Origin: Coleofasciculus sp. FACHB-T130
GTDB taxonomy: Bacteria > Cyanobacteriota > Cyanobacteriia > Cyanobacteriales > FACHB-T130
Assembly: GCF_014695375.1 (NCBI RefSeq)
Contig: NZ_JACJOG010000017.1
Location: forward strand, 1-34,753
DNA: 34,753 nt
Direction of reading: 5' to 3'
In this document: in pieces, positions 7,456 through 16,930 of the stretch
Position numbering within the stretch: the first letter of the stretch is position 1
Layout: the number at the start of each line of letters is the position of its first letter
Notes under the pieces: generated by a model
The model's input: only the letters and a program-made list of their open reading frames with translations
Told to the model about the DNA's origin: nothing
The model's database searches: none
Position numbers and translations under genes: made by a program

Positions 7456-10400
7456 TTAACTATAAGCAAAATTAATCGGTAGCTCTATGAGAAAGCCGGT
7501 TTGACCCGATCCACTCTCAACCCAGATTTCGCCTCCTAAATGCTCTGTCAGTTTCTTCACCAGTGCCAGCCCCAAGCCAGTTCCGCCTTGCTTCCAGGGA
7601 TCGGCATTGGGAACTCGGTAAAATTTATCAAAAATCCGGGTTAGCTCGCTCTGAGGAATTTCAGCCCCAGAATTTTTGACACTCAATTGAAGAGTTCCCG
7701 ATTTCGCTTCGGCGGTGAGGACAATTTTTTCTCCTGGGGGAGTGTATTTACAAGCATTGTTGAGCAACTCTGCGAGGATGCGTTCCAAACTAGATGAATC
7801 GGAAACTAAACGAGGTAATTGAGAAGGGATGTCAACCTGCAAGATTTGTTGGCGGTTTTGGGCACGCTCTTGAAAAGGTTTTACAATTTGGGGCAACCAG
7901 AGATGAAGTTCGATGACGTCTAAATCCAGGGGTCGCGTCCCTGCCTCTAGGCGTTGTAAATCAAGCAAATCGTTGATTAAATCGGTTTCCCGTTTGCATT
8001 CCTTCTGCAATATCTGCAAGTAGAGACTGACTTTGCTGACCTCTGTAGGGGGTTTTGGTATTTTGGCATCCAAGACACCCTCGCGCTTGAGGGTGATTTC
8101 CAACATCTGAGCTGCCATTTTCATGTTGGATACGGGCGAACGTAATTCGTGAGAAACGGTGCTGAGGAATTCATCTTTGAGCCGATTGAGTTTTTCTAGT
8201 TCCTCCACTTGTGCCAGGGATGCTTGATAAAATCGGGCTTGACGGATTGCGATCGCGCATTGATTCGCCACTTGTTGCACCAGCCGGATCTCTAGTTTTT
8301 TGAAGGTATAGTCTGGGCGATGGAATAACCACAAATCCCCCAGCACTCCTTGATCGTCCAATATCGGGCAAGCCAACATCGCCACCTTACTCCGGACAAA
8401 GTCGGGACTGATTGAACAAGATTGGAAACATTTACCTTGTCGTAGAGGAGCGTAAATTTCCGGGAAGTCTGCCATTTGCATCACCTGACCCTGCGAGGAA
8501 GGCATTGAGGTGGCGTACTCGTAGCAAATTGTGGCAGTTTCTTGCTCCAGGTTGTAGAGCGAAGCATGACAGCTGCCCATATTAAATGAAAGCGCTAACT
8601 CTCGAACGGCTACCTGTAAAATCTGGCTTTCGTCGAGACTATCGCGGACTTTGTCGGTGATGCGTTTTAGCACGGCTTCAAAGCCAAGCGCTTTTTGCAG
8701 TTGGGTCGTCCGTTGTTGCACTTGGCGTTCTAGATTGGCGTTCAGCTGCTGCACCTGCTTAAACAGGGTGGATTGCCCAATCGCGATCGCCAGTTGAGCC
8801 GCGAATGCACAAACCAGGTCTACCTCTGAATCTTGCCAGTAGCGAGGACGACCTTCCATCGATAGTGTTAAGATTCCCCAGAGGTCTCCTTGAAAGTGTA
8901 TCGGTACCAACAACCAAGCACCCGGATAAGCCTCTGCTAGAGGCTTATTCCCCTCATCCTCGATAGTCTGAGTATCGTGAATGGAAACCACTTGTAACTG
9001 CTTGAGTTGCCCTCCCAACAAATTGTCTACATCTGGAAATTCCATACCCAGCCTGCTCGACAAACTGGAACCTTGATAGTAAAGTGCCACATTCAGCCAA
9101 ACCTGCCGCTGCGGAAGATATTGCAGGATGGAAACGTGGTCGATGTGCAAAAGCTGACCAATTTCCGTTGTGGCTGTGGCAAAAATTACTTCTAATTCTA
9201 GAGAGCTACGAATTGCAGAAATAGACCGATTCAGTGCTTGCTCGCGCTGAGCTTGCTGTTGCATTTGGTTGTAGAGTTCGGCTTGCTGAATTGCGATCGC
9301 TACCTGGGTTGCCAGTGAACTAAGCAAATCAATTTCCAACTGTTGCCACTGTCGGGGTTGCGAACAATCATGAGCAATTAGCAGTCCCCACAATTCCTCT
9401 CCTTGCAGAATCGGGACTATCAAGCTGGCTCTAACTTGAAGCCGATGTAGTAAATCGATGTGACACTGACTCAACTCGGCTGTATAAATATCTTCTATAG
9501 TTTTAGTGCGACCCTGTTGGTACTGGACATAGACTTGTTCAAAGCAAGGATCGTGGATTGTTGTTCCCAGGATTGGAGTCCAACCGTTGGCGACAGACTC
9601 CACTACCACGACTCCACTCCAGTCCGGCTGAAAGCGGAAAACGATCACTCGATCGGAGGCGAGAAATTGCCGGACTTCAGACACCGTCGTGTTGAGAATC
9701 TCGTCTAAATTTAAAGACTGACGGATGCGTTCTAGCATCGCCCTCAGCAGTCGTTCCCGCTCGGTTTGCTGTCTTAGTGACTCTTCCGCGGCTTTGCGAT
9801 CGCTAATATCGCGCACAATGACTAAAACTTCATCTTCCCCACTGACAACTAGCCGCGCCTCGTAATCGTGCAAATAGCCATTTTTGGGAAGCTGATACTC
9901 GAAGATTTGGATTTCGTTCGTAGAAAGTGCTTGCTCCACATGGTATTTGGCTTTCTCAGCGACTTCTGTGGGCAAAACCTCGTCTAACTTTTTACCTAAG
10001 AATTCCTGAGCAGGTAAGAACGTATCAAAGTCTCTAGCTGCTTTGACGTCCAAATAAGTGCTATCTTTGCTAATTCGGAAGATCAAATCCGGGATGGCAC
10101 TTATAAGAGCGCGATTTTTTGCTTCGCTTTTGCTTAGTGCCTCTTCTGCCTGTTTGCGCTCGGTAATGTCAGTCTGAATCCCCACAAAACCGATTAGATT
10201 CCCTTGTGGACTCCCGATTGGGGAAAGATAGAGTTCGTTCCAGAAAAGGGTGCCATCTTTGCGATAGTTGCGTAAGGTGACATGGCATTCTCTAGCTTCC
10301 CTAATCGCCATTCGTAGCTCATCAAGTGCTGGCTGAGCAGTGTCAGCGCCCTGCAAGAAGCGGCAGTTGTACCCTATGATTTCCTCAGCAGAGTAGCCTG

Positions 10401-11058
10401 TTAAACGCTCAAAACTTGGATTGATATAAATAATTGGATTATCTGGTTGATTGGAGTCGGTAAGGACAATGCCATTGCAGCAATCACGGAGAACCTGCTC
10501 CAGTAAATGTAGACGTTCCTGTGCTTGTTTGCGCTCAGTTATGTCATCGCAAACCAGGAGGACAACTCTATCCGTATTCGTTCTTTGTACAATGCTAGCG
10601 GTAACATTTACCCAGAAAATGCTGCCGTCTTTGCAACAGGCGCGCAATTCCCAACTAGTAACCAAAGCGTTTGACTCGATCCCTGAACTCAACTCAAATG
10701 CTTCTTGAATTGCTTGTTGCAAAAACTGAGCAAACTCAGTTTTTAACTTTTCTCGCTCGTCAGGAGCAAAAGTGCTGAAAATTGTTTTTCCAACCAACTC
10801 TTGGACGCTATAACCAAGACGAGCCGCTCCAAACTGATTAACCCCAACAACGACTCCTTCTGAATCCAAAGTAAAGTGAATACAGGGAGTCTTGTTGTAC
10901 AGTGTTCGGTATGCTTCTAGTTCAGCTCTCGTGTTCCGCAGTTCTTCCTCAAGTTGGGGACGTTCTACATCTGCACCTGCAATAGTTTGTTGTAACTCTC
11001 CAGAAGCACCTTCACCTTGTAAATAGTCATGCCCAATTGGCTGGTGATTTGCGTCCAT
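7456..11058 (-). CDS. sensor histidine kinase with PAS, LOV, PAS, cyanobacteriochrome-type GAF and two further GAF domains
   Basis: This 1200-residue soluble kinase has no membrane segments. Domains in order are PAS (about 48-175), LOV-type PAS (about 186-300), PAS (about 310-425), GAF1 (430-597), GAF2 (606-765), GAF3 (790-945), HisKA (phospho-acceptor H970 in SHELRSP) and HATPase (N box LLNNACKYTPPGE, G box GGTGLGLAL). The LOV segment has GYNCRFLQG with the flavin-adduct cysteine C232, then NYRKDGTLFWNEL and GIQTDITERK, all photochemically important positions. GAF1 has DPCF (C505) and QCHIDLL (C532), the two bilin-linked cysteines of DXCF cyanobacteriochromes, and LWGLLIAHDCSQPRQW. GAF2 and GAF3 lack the Cys-His pair. 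There is no receiver domain and no adjacent response regulator, so it is an orphan kinase. The predicted role is blue (LOV) plus blue/green (GAF1) light sensing, inferred from residues. Confidence 0.88.
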   Translation of the reverse strand: MDANHQPIGHDYLQGEGASGELQQTIAGADVERPQLEEELRNTRAELEAYRTLYNKTPCIHFTLDSEGVVVGVNQFGAARLGYSVQELVGKTIFSTFAPDEREKLKTEFAQFLQQAIQEAFELSSGIESNALVTSWELRACCKDGSIFWVNVTASIVQRTNTDRVVLLVCDDITERKQAQERLHLLEQVLRDCCNGIVLTDSNQPDNPIIYINPSFERLTGYSAEEIIGYNCRFLQGADTAQPALDELRMAIREARECHVTLRNYRKDGTLFWNELYLSPIGSPQGNLIGFVGIQTDITERKQAEEALSKSEAKNRALISAIPDLIFRISKDSTYLDVKAARDFDTFLPAQEFLGKKLDEVLPTEVAEKAKYHVEQALSTNEIQIFEYQLPKNGYLHDYEARLVVSGEDEVLVIVRDISDRKAAEESLRQQTERERLLRAMLERIRQSLNLDEILNTTVSEVRQFLASDRVIVFRFQPDWSGVVVVESVANGWTPILGTTIHDPCFEQVYVQYQQGRTKTIEDIYTAELSQCHIDLLHRLQVRASLIVPILQGEELWGLLIAHDCSQPRQWQQLEIDLLSSLATQVAIAIQQAELYNQMQQQAQREQALNRSISAIRSSLELEVIFATATTEIGQLLHIDHVSILQYLPQRQVWLNVALYYQGSSLSSRLGMEFPDVDNLLGGQLKQLQVVSIHDTQTIEDEGNKPLAEAYPGAWLLVPIHFQGDLWGILTLSMEGRPRYWQDSEVDLVCAFAAQLAIAIGQSTLFKQVQQLNANLERQVQQRTTQLQKALGFEAVLKRITDKVRDSLDESQILQVAVRELALSFNMGSCHASLYNLEQETATICYEYATSMPSSQGQVMQMADFPEIYAPLRQGKCFQSCSISPDFVRSKVAMLACPILDDQGVLGDLWLFHRPDYTFKKLEIRLVQQVANQCAIAIRQARFYQASLAQVEELEKLNRLKDEFLSTVSHELRSPVSNMKMAAQMLEITLKREGVLDAKIPKPPTEVSKVSLYLQILQKECKRETDLINDLLDLQRLEAGTRPLDLDVIELHLWLPQIVKPFQERAQNRQQILQVDIPSQLPRLVSDSSSLERILAELLNNACKYTPPGEKIVLTAEAKSGTLQLSVKNSGAEIPQSELTRIFDKFYRVPNADPWKQGGTGLGLALVKKLTEHLGGEIWVESGSGQTGFLIELPINFAYS

Positions 11059-11577
11059 TTTGTAATCTCTTACCCCTTTTTTTTCATAGAGATAGAGGGA
11101 CTAAATTTTTTATCTTTGTTTATCAAAAAACTAATTTAATGGACTAAATAGCAAGTTGTTTGATGGGTTTGAATGCCTCAGTTATGGCTATGTAATGTTA
11201 AATGCTATACCAACTCAATCGTTCGCTTTCTAAAAAGGCTATGTCTATCATAGATATTTGAGCCAGCAATTATAATAACTCATTGCAGCTCGATAAAAAA
11301 CATTACCTCCTGAGAAAACCTAAGTAATGGCTCTTTTACGTTAGAATTTCCTAACTGATTTTAAAATTGGTTTTTGTTTATACTAAACAATATTTACTTT
11401 TAAGCTCATAAAGAAATATATATTTATGTTTAATTTATTATAGTTGTAGAGCGGTCATAAAAGTAGCGAACCACGCTTTTCTCTACACTTTAACCATTAT
11501 TTGCGAGAGAAGTGCTAGAAAATAGCCATTAACAATAGACTAGGAACTGGAAATCAACCAAACTCTGCTAACCGTGA
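11059..11577. promoter_or_regulatory. divergent promoter region with a 7-3-7 palindrome
   Basis: About 520 bp, AT-rich, separate the light-sensor kinase (minus) from the GFA gene (plus) and must contain both promoters. The perfect inverted repeat TTGTTTA-TAC-TAAACAA at 11374-11390 is the only operator-like element noticed. Its binder is unknown. No gene is seen in the region. Confidence 0.3.
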
Positions 11578-11997
11578 ATGACTAATATGAGCGCACAAAC
11601 AGAAGAACCAATTACCTACGAAGGCGGCTGTCACTGTGGCGCAGTCCGCTTTCGGGTAATCGTTGACGAACATAAGGCAGATGACTGCAACTGTTCCATC
11701 TGTAGGAAGAAGGGATTTTTACATCTAATTGTGCCGTCCGAACGTTTTACCTTGCTAAGCGGTGCAGACTTATTGACAACCTACACCTTCAACACGGGTG
11801 TTGCTAAGCACACCTTCTGCCGTATTTGTGGGATTCACCCTTTTTATCGTCCCCGTTCCCATCCCGAATCTATTGATGTCAACGTGCGTTGTCTGGATGA
11901 GGATGTGGTGTCTCGCTTTCGCATTGTGCCTTTTGATGGGGTTAATTGGGAACAAAACGTACACCTAATTCGCTCTGAAGCATCGGACACGGATTAA
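11578..11997 (+). CDS. GFA/CENP-V family zinc protein
   Basis: This 139-residue protein has the fold of glutathione-dependent formaldehyde-activating enzyme (GFA/CENP-V). The zinc cysteines are all present: GGCHCG (C18, C20), CNCSIC (C37, C39, C42) and CRICG (C81, C84). The spacing is typical of the family. Most bacterial members have no proven substrate. Formaldehyde-glutathione chemistry is documented only for some, so the assignment is to family rather than reaction. It is transcribed away from the LOV/GAF kinase with a long shared promoter region. The ATG at 11578 is chosen. A second in-frame ATG lies three codons later. Confidence 0.85.
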   Translation: MTNMSAQTEEPITYEGGCHCGAVRFRVIVDEHKADDCNCSICRKKGFLHLIVPSERFTLLSGADLLTTYTFNTGVAKHTFCRICGIHPFYRPRSHPESIDVNVRCLDEDVVSRFRIVPFDGVNWEQNVHLIRSEASDTD

Positions 11998-12096
11998 TAA
12001 ATCCTCTCACCCAGCTTATCTATCATTGTAGGTTGGTTTGAGGTCATGTAGACGGAGTCTTCAAGAGAGAGTGACCCAACAAAAACTAAGGGAGGT

Positions 12097-12126
12097 GTTG
12101 GGTTTCGTCTTTGTGCGAAACCCAAC
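12097..12126. repeat. perfect 11-bp hairpin of the GTTGGGTTTCG type
   Basis: GTTGGGTTTCG (12097-12107) and its exact reverse complement (12116-12126) flank an 8-nt loop. An ACCCAAC piece also lies just upstream at about 12074-12080. Such GTTGGGTTTCG hairpins are frequently dispersed in cyanobacterial genomes. There is no T tract after it, so it is listed as a repeat rather than a terminator. Confidence 0.6.
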
Positions 12127-12562
12127 CGGAAAGTCTGAAGTGAGTGCGAATCAATTTAAGTAGCTGGAACCTGCGAAAATTAACATTTTGCCCGATTGAC
12201 TACCATTTATCGCAGTCCTCTCCAAACTATTGGGGAGAAAGCCAGCTTGGCGCTGAAATCAAGAGAATTGAGGAGCGTGAATCTTATCTGCCTGCATGAG
12301 GACAAAATAGGTAAGATTGTTTTCATAAAATACGCTTATGGTTTTATTAAAATTATTTTTAATTATTAATTTTGTTTCAATCTTGGCTGAATTATTAAAT
12401 TGAAATTGTAAAAAGCTTAGCCGTAGACAAAGCAAGAAGAAAGTATAGAGTAACGTCTAATAAAAAATCCGAATTCAGGAGCGGACAAAAATTATCATTA
12501 TTCCTAGCAATGCGGCAGATTTTAGCTGAAAAATACTTCTTTTAGAGAAAAAACTAGAAGTA

Positions 12563-12691
12563 ATGAATCTATTTTTCTACTGTCTACTACCAATTTTGCC
12601 GTCTCTCCCCTCGCACGCTCAATTGCTAAAGAATCTGCCAACCCCAAAACTAGCGATGAATGTATCTCAAGCGAAAGAGCACGCAAAATAA
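12563..12691 (+). CDS. possible 42-residue secreted peptide
   Basis: The ATG at 12563 opens MNLFFYCLLPILPSLPSHAQ followed by about 22 polar residues and TAA. The first 18 residues look like a short signal sequence ending in SHA-Q, which would suit signal peptidase I. There is no positive charge at the N-terminus and only a weak AGAAG upstream, so it may well be chance. No family is recognised. Confidence 0.2.
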   Translation: MNLFFYCLLPILPSLPSHAQLLKNLPTPKLAMNVSQAKEHAK

Positions 12692-13037
12692 CCACCTAAG
12701 AAAGTTACAGCCAAGGCTTAAATATGGTACAGAAGGACTAGAGTGACAAAGGACTAAAGCAAAATAACCGCTCGATCGAAATGGCAGAGCGATACTCACA
12801 GTCAGTTACGAACACTAGAATGCAAATAGGGACAGGAGGCATTTATTTCTAAAAGCCATGCAGGCTTGAAGTGGCAAAAGCAGGCTGTTATCGGACAGCA
12901 GGGCTAGGGTAACGCAAGCAAATGTTTACGCGGTAAGTATTCCCATACGTCGTAGCGATCGCTTGTTAAGATCGGTAAGTTTTAACCATTCCAACCTTTT
13001 AATTAAGCTTTTTACTTTCTAACCTGACAACGTTCCT

Positions 13038-15392
13038 GTGATAGATCGGCTTTCAAAGGGGAATTTCCATACAGTGCGATCGCACCTAAGACGCACTGCT
13101 GCCTTAATCTTGGGACAACCAGCACTGGTGGTCAGTGTGGTGGTCTCCCTCTTAGTGCTGGGAGTCCGGCAACAAGGTCTGCTGGAGACGCTGGAACTAG
13201 GTGCTTATGACCAGATGATGCGGTTACGACCAGCCGAAGAGCCAGATCCCCGGATCTTGGTAGTTGCTGTTACCGAAGCAGACATCCAAACCTACAAGCA
13301 ATATCCCCTGTCTGACGAACGAATGCATCAGATGCTGGCAAAACTGCTGGCAAACGAGCCGCGTACTGTCGGGCTAGATATTTATCGCGATTTGCCAGTA
13401 GAACCAGGTCATGCGGCATTCTCCAAGCTGATGAGTAGCGATCGCCGCATCGTTCCGGTGTGTGCCGTCAAAGAGTCGGAAGGTCCTGGCACTCCACCAC
13501 CACCCAATATTGCTGATGACCAGGCTGGCTTTGCCGATATCGGGAGGACTGATTCTGATGGCGTTATCCGTCGGGGTTTGTTATTTGTCTCTCCCTCCGC
13601 TCACAAGCCTTGTCCTAACCCGAACTCCTTTAGCTTCCAACTGGTTCAACGTTACTTGGAAAAAGAAGGAATCGTTGCTTCAGACACCCCACCTCTCCGT
13701 TGGAACAACACTGTCTTCAAACCTCTGGAGCCTAATGATGGAGGATATCAAGGTCTGGATGCACGGGGGTACCAAATCCTCATCAATTACCGCTCTGCCA
13801 ATCGCCCTTTTAACCAGGTAACGATGAGTCAAGTCCTCAACGGTCAGTTTGACCCTAGCTGGGTAAAAGACCGCATCGTTCTCATCGGGGTTACTGCTTC
13901 CAGCATTGATGACGCTTTCTATACTCCCTACAGCGGCTCACAGAAGGGAAATCGGAAAATGCCTGGGGTTGTCACTCATGCCCATCTGGTAAGCCAGATG
14001 CTCAGTGCTGTCCTGGATGGACGTCGTTTATTTTGGTTCTGGTCGGATTGGGGAGAAGCTTTGTGGGTGCTGGGTTGGTCTGTAACTGGCGGGTTGATGG
14101 CTTTGCGGCTGCGGCATCCAGGGCACTTGTTACTGGGACAGGGAGCCGCGCTGGGTGTCCTGTTTGGGTCGTGTTGGGTGCTGTTTACCCAGGCGGGATG
14201 GGTGCCAGTGGTTCCCTCTGCGATCGCGTTGGTGGGTACAGCTGCCGGTGTCGTGGCTTATAGCTCTCACCAAGCCGAACAAAATCAGAAAAAAATCGCG
14301 CTTCTGGTTCAGGAACAGCAATTCAACCTGGCGCAGATGCAAGCACTTCTCCAACAGAAGAATCAGGAACCACAGACTGAGGAAGAAGCAGAGGTAGCAA
14401 CTGCGATCGCGCCAGCTCCCCTATCAGTTCTGCCTAATCGCGATGATTATGATGATGATGATGAGACTCAGCCGTGGCAGCCTAGCTTAGATGTAATTAC
14501 AGAACCTGAGCGACTGGAGCGCCAGCGATTATTAGATTCCTCTCCCGTAAAGTACGGCGACTCCCTGCGACCATCTCTATTGATGGGACGCTACAAGATT
14601 CTTCGACCTCTGGCTTCGGGCGGGTTTGGTCATACGTATTTAGCCGAAGATACCATGCGACCTGGTAAGCCCCAGTGTGCGGTTAAGCATTTAATGCCTG
14701 CGCTTCGGGATGAAAAATTCTTGAAATTGGCAAAACGGCTATTTTTTACAGAAGCCGCCATTCTGGAAAGCTTGGGGCACCATTCTCAGATTCCGCAGTT
14801 ACTTGCCTATTTTGAAGAAAACGAAGAATTCTATTTAATTGAAGAATTTATTAAAGGTCATCCGCTCACGGATGAACTATTGATAGATAAGCGCCTACCG
14901 GAAGCGCAAGTGGTGGAAATCCTGTGCGGGGTGCTGGAAATTCTGGTATTTATCCATGAAAATCAAGTCATCCACCGGGATATTAAGCCGAGTAATATTA
15001 TTCGCCGAGAAAAAGACGGTCGCTTAGTTTTAATTGACTTTGGTGCCGTGAAACAGATTCAGCCCCAAGAAGAAAGCGAACAGGAAAACCGCACCATTGC
15101 TATCGGCACCCGTGGTTATACTCCGGCTGAGCAATACGACGGACACCCTAGGTTCAGCAGTGATATCTACGCCTTGGGCATGATTGGGGTGGAGGCAGTG
15201 ACGGGGATACCGCCTAGTAAGCTGGAAACTGACCGGAACACCGGCAACATTAATTGGCGCGAATTTGCCTCAGTGCGAGACGAATTTGCCGAGATTTTGG
15301 ATAAGATGGTGCACTTCCACTTTGTGACTCGTTACCAGTCAGCTACAGAGGTGCTACAGGAGTTGAAACGGCTTCCTAGCGCTCCCGCGTAA
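13038..15392 (+). CDS. CHASE2-domain membrane Ser/Thr protein kinase
   Basis: This 784-residue protein combines an extracytoplasmic CHASE2 sensor with a cytoplasmic Hanks-type kinase. A membrane helix at about 28-46 is followed by CHASE2 (about 47-325, with the typical LELGAYDQMMRLRP start and an RIVLIGVTASSIDDAFYTP end). Three more helices lie at about 340-358, 362-382 and 388-408. A coiled and acidic linker (410-515, including DDYDDDDE) leads to the kinase (519-780). Catalytic residues are present: GGFGHTY loop, K550, HRDIKPSN (D648), DFG (667-669) and GTRGYTPAEQ. The signal sensed by CHASE2 is unknown. The GTG at 13038 is the first plausible start. The gene is separated from chlI by 220 bp and is probably independent. 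Confidence 0.88.
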   Translation: MIDRLSKGNFHTVRSHLRRTAALILGQPALVVSVVVSLLVLGVRQQGLLETLELGAYDQMMRLRPAEEPDPRILVVAVTEADIQTYKQYPLSDERMHQMLAKLLANEPRTVGLDIYRDLPVEPGHAAFSKLMSSDRRIVPVCAVKESEGPGTPPPPNIADDQAGFADIGRTDSDGVIRRGLLFVSPSAHKPCPNPNSFSFQLVQRYLEKEGIVASDTPPLRWNNTVFKPLEPNDGGYQGLDARGYQILINYRSANRPFNQVTMSQVLNGQFDPSWVKDRIVLIGVTASSIDDAFYTPYSGSQKGNRKMPGVVTHAHLVSQMLSAVLDGRRLFWFWSDWGEALWVLGWSVTGGLMALRLRHPGHLLLGQGAALGVLFGSCWVLFTQAGWVPVVPSAIALVGTAAGVVAYSSHQAEQNQKKIALLVQEQQFNLAQMQALLQQKNQEPQTEEEAEVATAIAPAPLSVLPNRDDYDDDDETQPWQPSLDVITEPERLERQRLLDSSPVKYGDSLRPSLLMGRYKILRPLASGGFGHTYLAEDTMRPGKPQCAVKHLMPALRDEKFLKLAKRLFFTEAAILESLGHHSQIPQLLAYFEENEEFYLIEEFIKGHPLTDELLIDKRLPEAQVVEILCGVLEILVFIHENQVIHRDIKPSNIIRREKDGRLVLIDFGAVKQIQPQEESEQENRTIAIGTRGYTPAEQYDGHPRFSSDIYALGMIGVEAVTGIPPSKLETDRNTGNINWREFASVRDEFAEILDKMVHFHFVTRYQSATEVLQELKRLPSAPA

Positions 15393-15612
15393 ACATCATC
15401 CGGTAGTCAGGCGGTAGTCAGGATGTGGGTGCTACAGGTGAGGGGGGATTGACATCGTTTGAAAAATGTTTTACACGAAGATTTGCCTAAAAAATGCGAT
15501 CGCTTCAGAAAAATTGAACCCATGCCGTTTAGCAAAATTCTGAATTCACTCATCTTCAATGGATTCGGAATTTTCGGTTCGGATGAAGCGAAAAGTGGCA
15601 CAATGAAAGGCG

Positions 15613-16761
15613 GTGAATAATAAGATGGGTAACAATTCTGTGAGTCCGACAGCCTCAGCGTCCCCTACGGCACGCCGTGTCGTTTTTCCTTTCACTGCTA
15701 TCGTGGGTCAGGAAGAGATGAAACTGGCCTTGCTGCTGAATGTGATTGACCCCTACATTGGCGGCGTGATGATTATGGGCGATCGCGGAACGGGCAAATC
15801 CACCACGATCCGGGCTTTGGCTGACCTGTTGCCAGAAATCGAAGTCGTTGCCGATGACCCGTTTAATAGTCATCCAAGAGACCCCGATTTGATGAGCGAC
15901 AGCGTGCGCGATCGCTTGGCGAAACAGGAAGAAATTCCCGTCGCCCACAAAAAAGTGACGATGGTTGACCTGCCGCTCGGTGCGACAGAAGACCGCGTCT
16001 GCGGCACTATCGACATTGAAAAAGCTTTATCCCAAGGAGTCAGAGCCTTTGAACCTGGACTCCTCGCGAAAGCCAACCGAGGCATTCTCTATGTGGATGA
16101 AGTCAACCTACTTGACGACCACCTAGTCGATGTGCTGCTCGACTCAGCGGCAAGCGGCTGGAACACCGTCGAACGGGAAGGAATTTCTATCCGTCACCCG
16201 GCGAGATTTGTGCTAGTCGGTTCCGGCAACCCGGAAGAAGGCGAACTGCGACCTCAACTGCTTGACCGCTTTGGAATGCACGCAGAAATTCGCACGGTGA
16301 AGGAACCGGCGCTGCGAGTGGAAATTGTAGAGCAACGGGCTGAGTTTGACCAAAATCCCCCGAAGTTTCTGGAAAAATATCTTCCGCAGCAACAAGCATT
16401 GCAACAAAAGCTCGTCAGCGCTCAGGAACGCCTGTCCTCGGTGACGATGGACTATGACTTGCGGGTGAAAATCTCCGAAGTTTGTTCGGAGTTGGATGTA
16501 GACGGCTTACGGGGCGATATGGTTACGAACCGAGCCGCTCGCGCGATCGCTGCCCTAGAAGGACGCACTGAAGTCACCGTAGACGATATCCACCGCATCA
16601 TCACCCTGTGTCTGCGTCACCGGCTCCGCAAAGACCCCTTGGAGTCGATTGATTCCGGCTATAAGGTAGAAAAAGTGTTTGGTCGCGTCTTTGGACTGGA
16701 AGCGCCCTCAGCAGAAACCAACGCAGCTACAGCGAATGGAGTTCGTCAGAGTGTTCGGTAA
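15613..16761 (+). CDS. chlI: magnesium chelatase subunit ChlI
   Basis: ChlI is the AAA+ ATPase subunit of magnesium chelatase. With ChlD and ChlH it inserts Mg2+ into protoporphyrin IX, the first step specific to chlorophyll. The 382-residue protein has [19 protein letters not shown], Walker A GDRGTGKS (56-63), Walker [13 protein letters not shown] (D162, E163), the ChlI-specific insert with [11 protein letters not shown] and the RPQLLDRFG region. Length and motifs are complete. A GTG start at 15613 is given, but its purine-rich site is only two bases away. The ATG at 15625 (four residues shorter) is at least as likely. No chlD or chlH is in the window, as is common in cyanobacteria. Confidence 0.95.
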   Translation: MNNKMGNNSVSPTASASPTARRVVFPFTAIVGQEEMKLALLLNVIDPYIGGVMIMGDRGTGKSTTIRALADLLPEIEVVADDPFNSHPRDPDLMSDSVRDRLAKQEEIPVAHKKVTMVDLPLGATEDRVCGTIDIEKALSQGVRAFEPGLLAKANRGILYVDEVNLLDDHLVDVLLDSAASGWNTVEREGISIRHPARFVLVGSGNPEEGELRPQLLDRFGMHAEIRTVKEPALRVEIVEQRAEFDQNPPKFLEKYLPQQQALQQKLVSAQERLSSVTMDYDLRVKISEVCSELDVDGLRGDMVTNRAARAIAALEGRTEVTVDDIHRIITLCLRHRLRKDPLESIDSGYKVEKVFGRVFGLEAPSAETNAATANGVRQSVR

Positions 16762-16808
16762 TCAGGACTGAGAGTGTGTTGAGTGTTGAGTGATTAGAGA
16801 GTTTTTCG

Positions 16809-16859
16809 ATTCAACGCCCATAAATTAAAATTAAAATTTTTAATTTATGAGCGTTGAAT
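16809..16859. terminator. large AT-rich palindrome downstream of chlI, possible terminator
   Basis: Arms of 22 nt (16809-16830 and 16838-16859) pair with one mismatch around a 7-nt loop. The outer part is ATTCAACGC and the inner part is built of TAAATTAAAA. A short TTTT (16859-16862) overlaps the end of the right arm. It may end the chlI transcript, but it also belongs to the AT-rich palindrome family seen in other gaps here. Confidence 0.45.
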
Positions 16860-16930
16860 TTTGAGTTATAAAAGAGTTCTTTAATTCAAAACTCAAAACT
16901 CAAAACTTTTTACCAATCCCCAATCTTTCT

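Larger units (their letters stand above)
11998..13037. other. gene-poor kilobase with a hairpin repeat and one tiny ORF
   Basis: No ORF of normal size and no RNA gene were recognised. It contains the hairpin at 12097-12126 and a 42-codon ORF with a secretion-like N-terminus at 12563-12691. The remainder is AT-rich without clear structure. The last 100 bases hold the promoter and leader of the CHASE2 kinase gene. Confidence 0.5.

Noticed and set aside
11998-13037. small RNA or tRNA gene in the empty kilobase
   Set aside because: No cloverleaf, T-loop consensus or promoter-hairpin-T-tract arrangement was recognised.
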